NCBI GenBank assembly: GCA_002900535.1
Contig: MUGC01000100.1
Location: forward strand, 1-5,740
Direction: 5' to 3'
Source of the DNA: Thermoplasmata archaeon M9B1D
GTDB taxonomy: Archaea; Thermoplasmatota; E2; DHVEG-1
DNA: 5,740 nucleotides
Shown: positions 5,019 through 5,740 of the stretch, in pieces
How positions within the stretch are numbered: position 1 is the first letter of the stretch
How the letters are laid out: each line of letters opens with the position of its first letter
The notes under the pieces: generated by a model
The model's input: the letters and a program-made list of their open reading frames with translations, nothing else
The model's database searches: none
Told to the model about the DNA's origin: nothing
Translations under genes and position numbers: made by a program

Positions 5019-5161
5019 CCAAGAGCAGACCGTTTTTTTCACATATATGGATACGGAGGTAGCAGTACGGTGAGTACCCTTTAAAATTTTTTTACTCTTG
5101 GCATCACACTTATGTTCATTTTCTTTGGAAGGAATCGGGTTAGAGTGCAAACAAAAATGTT

Positions 5162-5455
5162 TCATGTTGGTTTCACCAATGTATTAGGGTGCATACTTCC
5201 ATCATAGTTAGATGTATATTCAATACCATCTTCAATGATAAGACCTGCTTTTTTAAGCTCGGTTACACGACCTGTTACACAATTGATTGTCCAACCAAGT
5301 GTTTTAGCGATACCTTTTCTAGTGATACCTTTTGGGTTTTGGATTATTACTTCATATACTCGTTGTCTTTTTTCAGGTAGATCCTTTTTAATCATTTGAT
5401 AGTTTGCGTTCCTGGTTGCCTTACCAACATCTATATCAAAAAGTGTTTGTTGCAT
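5162..5455 (-). CDS. 97-aa winged-helix DNA-binding protein
   Basis: The protein begins MQQTLFDIDVGKATRNANYQ. Its core (about 27-78) is a winged helix: RQRVYEVIIQNPKGITRKGIA (first helices), then KTLGWTINCVTGRVTELKKAG (recognition helix) and a wing LIIEDGIEYT. The 'INxVTGRVxELxxxGLI' signature is common in small phage and plasmid regulators that choose or repress promoters. An upstream in-frame ATG at 5476 exists, but AGGAGG lies 8 bases before the ATG at 5455, and that ATG forms TAATG with the stop of the 34-aa gene, so 5455 is the start. It may autoregulate the inverted repeat at 5596-5640 (inference). A role in replication control rather than transcription is possible. Confidence 0.85.
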   Translation of the reverse strand: MQQTLFDIDVGKATRNANYQMIKKDLPEKRQRVYEVIIQNPKGITRKGIAKTLGWTINCVTGRVTELKKAGLIIEDGIEYTSNYDGSMHPNTLVKPT

Positions 5456-5559
5456 TAGATTGTCCTCCTGTAACATTTAGAATGTTTCATATGCGTATAT
5501 TTACAGTTTGCAACAATTTTGCAAGTGTAACAATCTTTATTTGCTATTTCCTTGTTCAT
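5455..5559 (-). CDS. 34-aa Cys/His-rich mini-protein
   Basis: The frame reads MNKEIANKDCYTCKIVANC, then KYTHMKHSKC, ending YRRTI. Cysteines 10, 13, 19 and 29 with His23 and His26 look like a zinc-binding knuckle in a basic peptide, suited to nucleic-acid or protein contacts. GGAGGGG lies just before the ATG at 5559, and its stop overlaps the winged-helix start, so both are probably made from one message. It is the first gene after the promoter-like region. No family is recognised. Confidence 0.7.
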   Translation of the reverse strand: MNKEIANKDCYTCKIVANCKYTHMKHSKCYRRTI

Positions 5560-5595
5560 TATTCCCCTCCATCAAATATTTTATCCAACAACTCA

Positions 5596-5640
5596 GGGTG
5601 GGCTATTATTTCCTGATAGAAAATGATTATATTCCCACCC
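5596..5640. promoter_or_regulatory. Inverted repeat flanking a TATAAT element
   Basis: Perfect 7-base arms GGGTGGG (5596-5602) and CCCACCC (5634-5640) enclose 31 bases; inside, ATTATTT and AAATGAT can extend pairing with one wobble. On the minus strand a TATAAT (5626-5631) lies 2 bases inside the upstream arm, with a weak TTGGAC-like hexamer 15 bases before it. This fits a promoter for the 34-aa/winged-helix pair with operator half-sites on both sides. It could instead be a structured leader. Confidence 0.45.
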
Positions 5641-5650
5641 CCAAAAGTCC

Positions 5651-5700
5651 AAAAAAAGGAGAAACAGAAAAGGAGAAAATATTATTATCCCCTGTTTCTG
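5651..5700 (-). terminator. Probable intrinsic terminator of upstream off-window gene
   Basis: On the minus strand AGAAACAG (5692-5699) pairs perfectly with CTGTTTCT (5660-5667); an inner GGGA/TCTC can add pairs. The stem is followed by CC and seven T residues (5651-5657). Orientation and T-tract fit termination of a minus-strand gene entering from the right; frame GTA AGA GAA GTT ATA TAA (stop 5722-5724) could be its end. An alternative frame stays open through the hairpin to 5627. Confidence 0.65.
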
Positions 5701-5740
5701 ATAAATCTTGAGGTAACGTTTTTATATAACTTCTCTTACC

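Larger units (their letters stand above)
4875..5161. other. 287-base spacer, compositionally distinct
   Basis: This is the only long gap between confident genes and is visibly richer in G and C than the surrounding coding sequence. It contains a G-rich purine tract (4929-4973), a hairpin (4990-5018), a second hairpin next to the SD (4891-4916) and an imperfect direct repeat (4961-4973 with 5127-5139, GGAA(A)GGAATxGG). A minus-strand frame from ATG at 5165 to 4890 (91 codons) overlaps the winged-helix stop as ATGA and has GGTGA upstream. Its product is Pro/Cys/Ser rich and unlike all its neighbours, so I treat it as doubtful coding. Candidate roles are a replication or packaging site, a regulatory RNA leader, or a promoter region. 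Confidence 0.5.

Noticed and set aside
4875..5161. tRNA, CRISPR array or rRNA in the spacer
   Set aside because: No cloverleaf with a TTCGA-type loop, no regularly spaced repeats and no rRNA-like conserved blocks were seen; only the hairpins and one imperfect direct repeat.
5456..5476. N-terminal extension of the 97-aa winged-helix gene
   Set aside because: The extension would encode through the AGGAGG itself; the ATG at 5455 has ideal spacing and a TAATG junction.
5404..5711. Two overlapping plus-strand frames near the right edge
   Set aside because: They cross the 34-aa gene, the inverted repeat and the terminator on the opposite strand, have no SD, and have poor composition.
5627..5740. 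Minus-strand frame open from the right edge to 5627
   Set aside because: It would read through the terminator hairpin and T-tract; a stop at 5722-5724 in another frame fits a gene end better. Undecidable without the flanking sequence.

Overview
The window looks like part of an AT-rich mobile genome (virus, prophage or plasmid). Every credible gene is on the minus strand, so the reading order runs from 5740 down to 1. Genes are small and tightly packed. Many overlap by ATGA or TAATG, or are separated by only a few bases, and nearly all have a clear Shine-Dalgarno (SD) sequence. No capsid, tail, terminase, polymerase, integrase or transposase gene is visible, so 'virus or plasmid' is an inference from gene density and gene content. 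The host domain is unresolved. Strong SD sites, a TATAAT hexamer and a hairpin/T-tract terminator fit a low-GC bacterium. An AT-rich TATA-like stretch near the right edge and the C-terminal part of the 268-aa winged-helix protein leave an archaeal host possible.

In transcription order: (1) 5651-5700 holds a probable terminator for genes beyond the right edge, followed by a TATAAT-like element inside a long inverted repeat (5596-5640). (2) A small control unit follows: a 34-aa Cys-rich protein (5455-5559) and a 97-aa winged-helix protein (5162-5455). (3) A 287-base spacer (4875-5161), with base composition clearly unlike its surroundings, carries a G-rich purine tract and two hairpins. (4) A second winged-helix protein (268 aa, TTG start) is followed by overlapping 68-aa and 36-aa genes. 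(5) A three-enzyme cassette comes next: a short sulfotransferase, a class I SAM-dependent methyltransferase, and a phosphoribosyltransferase-HAD phosphatase fusion. (6) A run of at least ten very small genes (28 to 117 aa, plus one cut off by the window) fills 1-1777. Several encode Cys-rich or membrane mini-proteins.

The cassette enzymes are of kinds often found where surface glycans or small phosphorylated metabolites are modified. Together they suggest synthesis or decoration of a sulfated and/or methylated, ribose- or phosphate-containing product; the actual substrate cannot be read from the sequence. The mini-gene array is tied together by a recurring GAGGGATA element that serves as the SD of successive genes and often overlaps the last codons or stop of the gene before. 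Seven to eight of the small genes are under 45 codons and would be missed by a length-limited gene caller.
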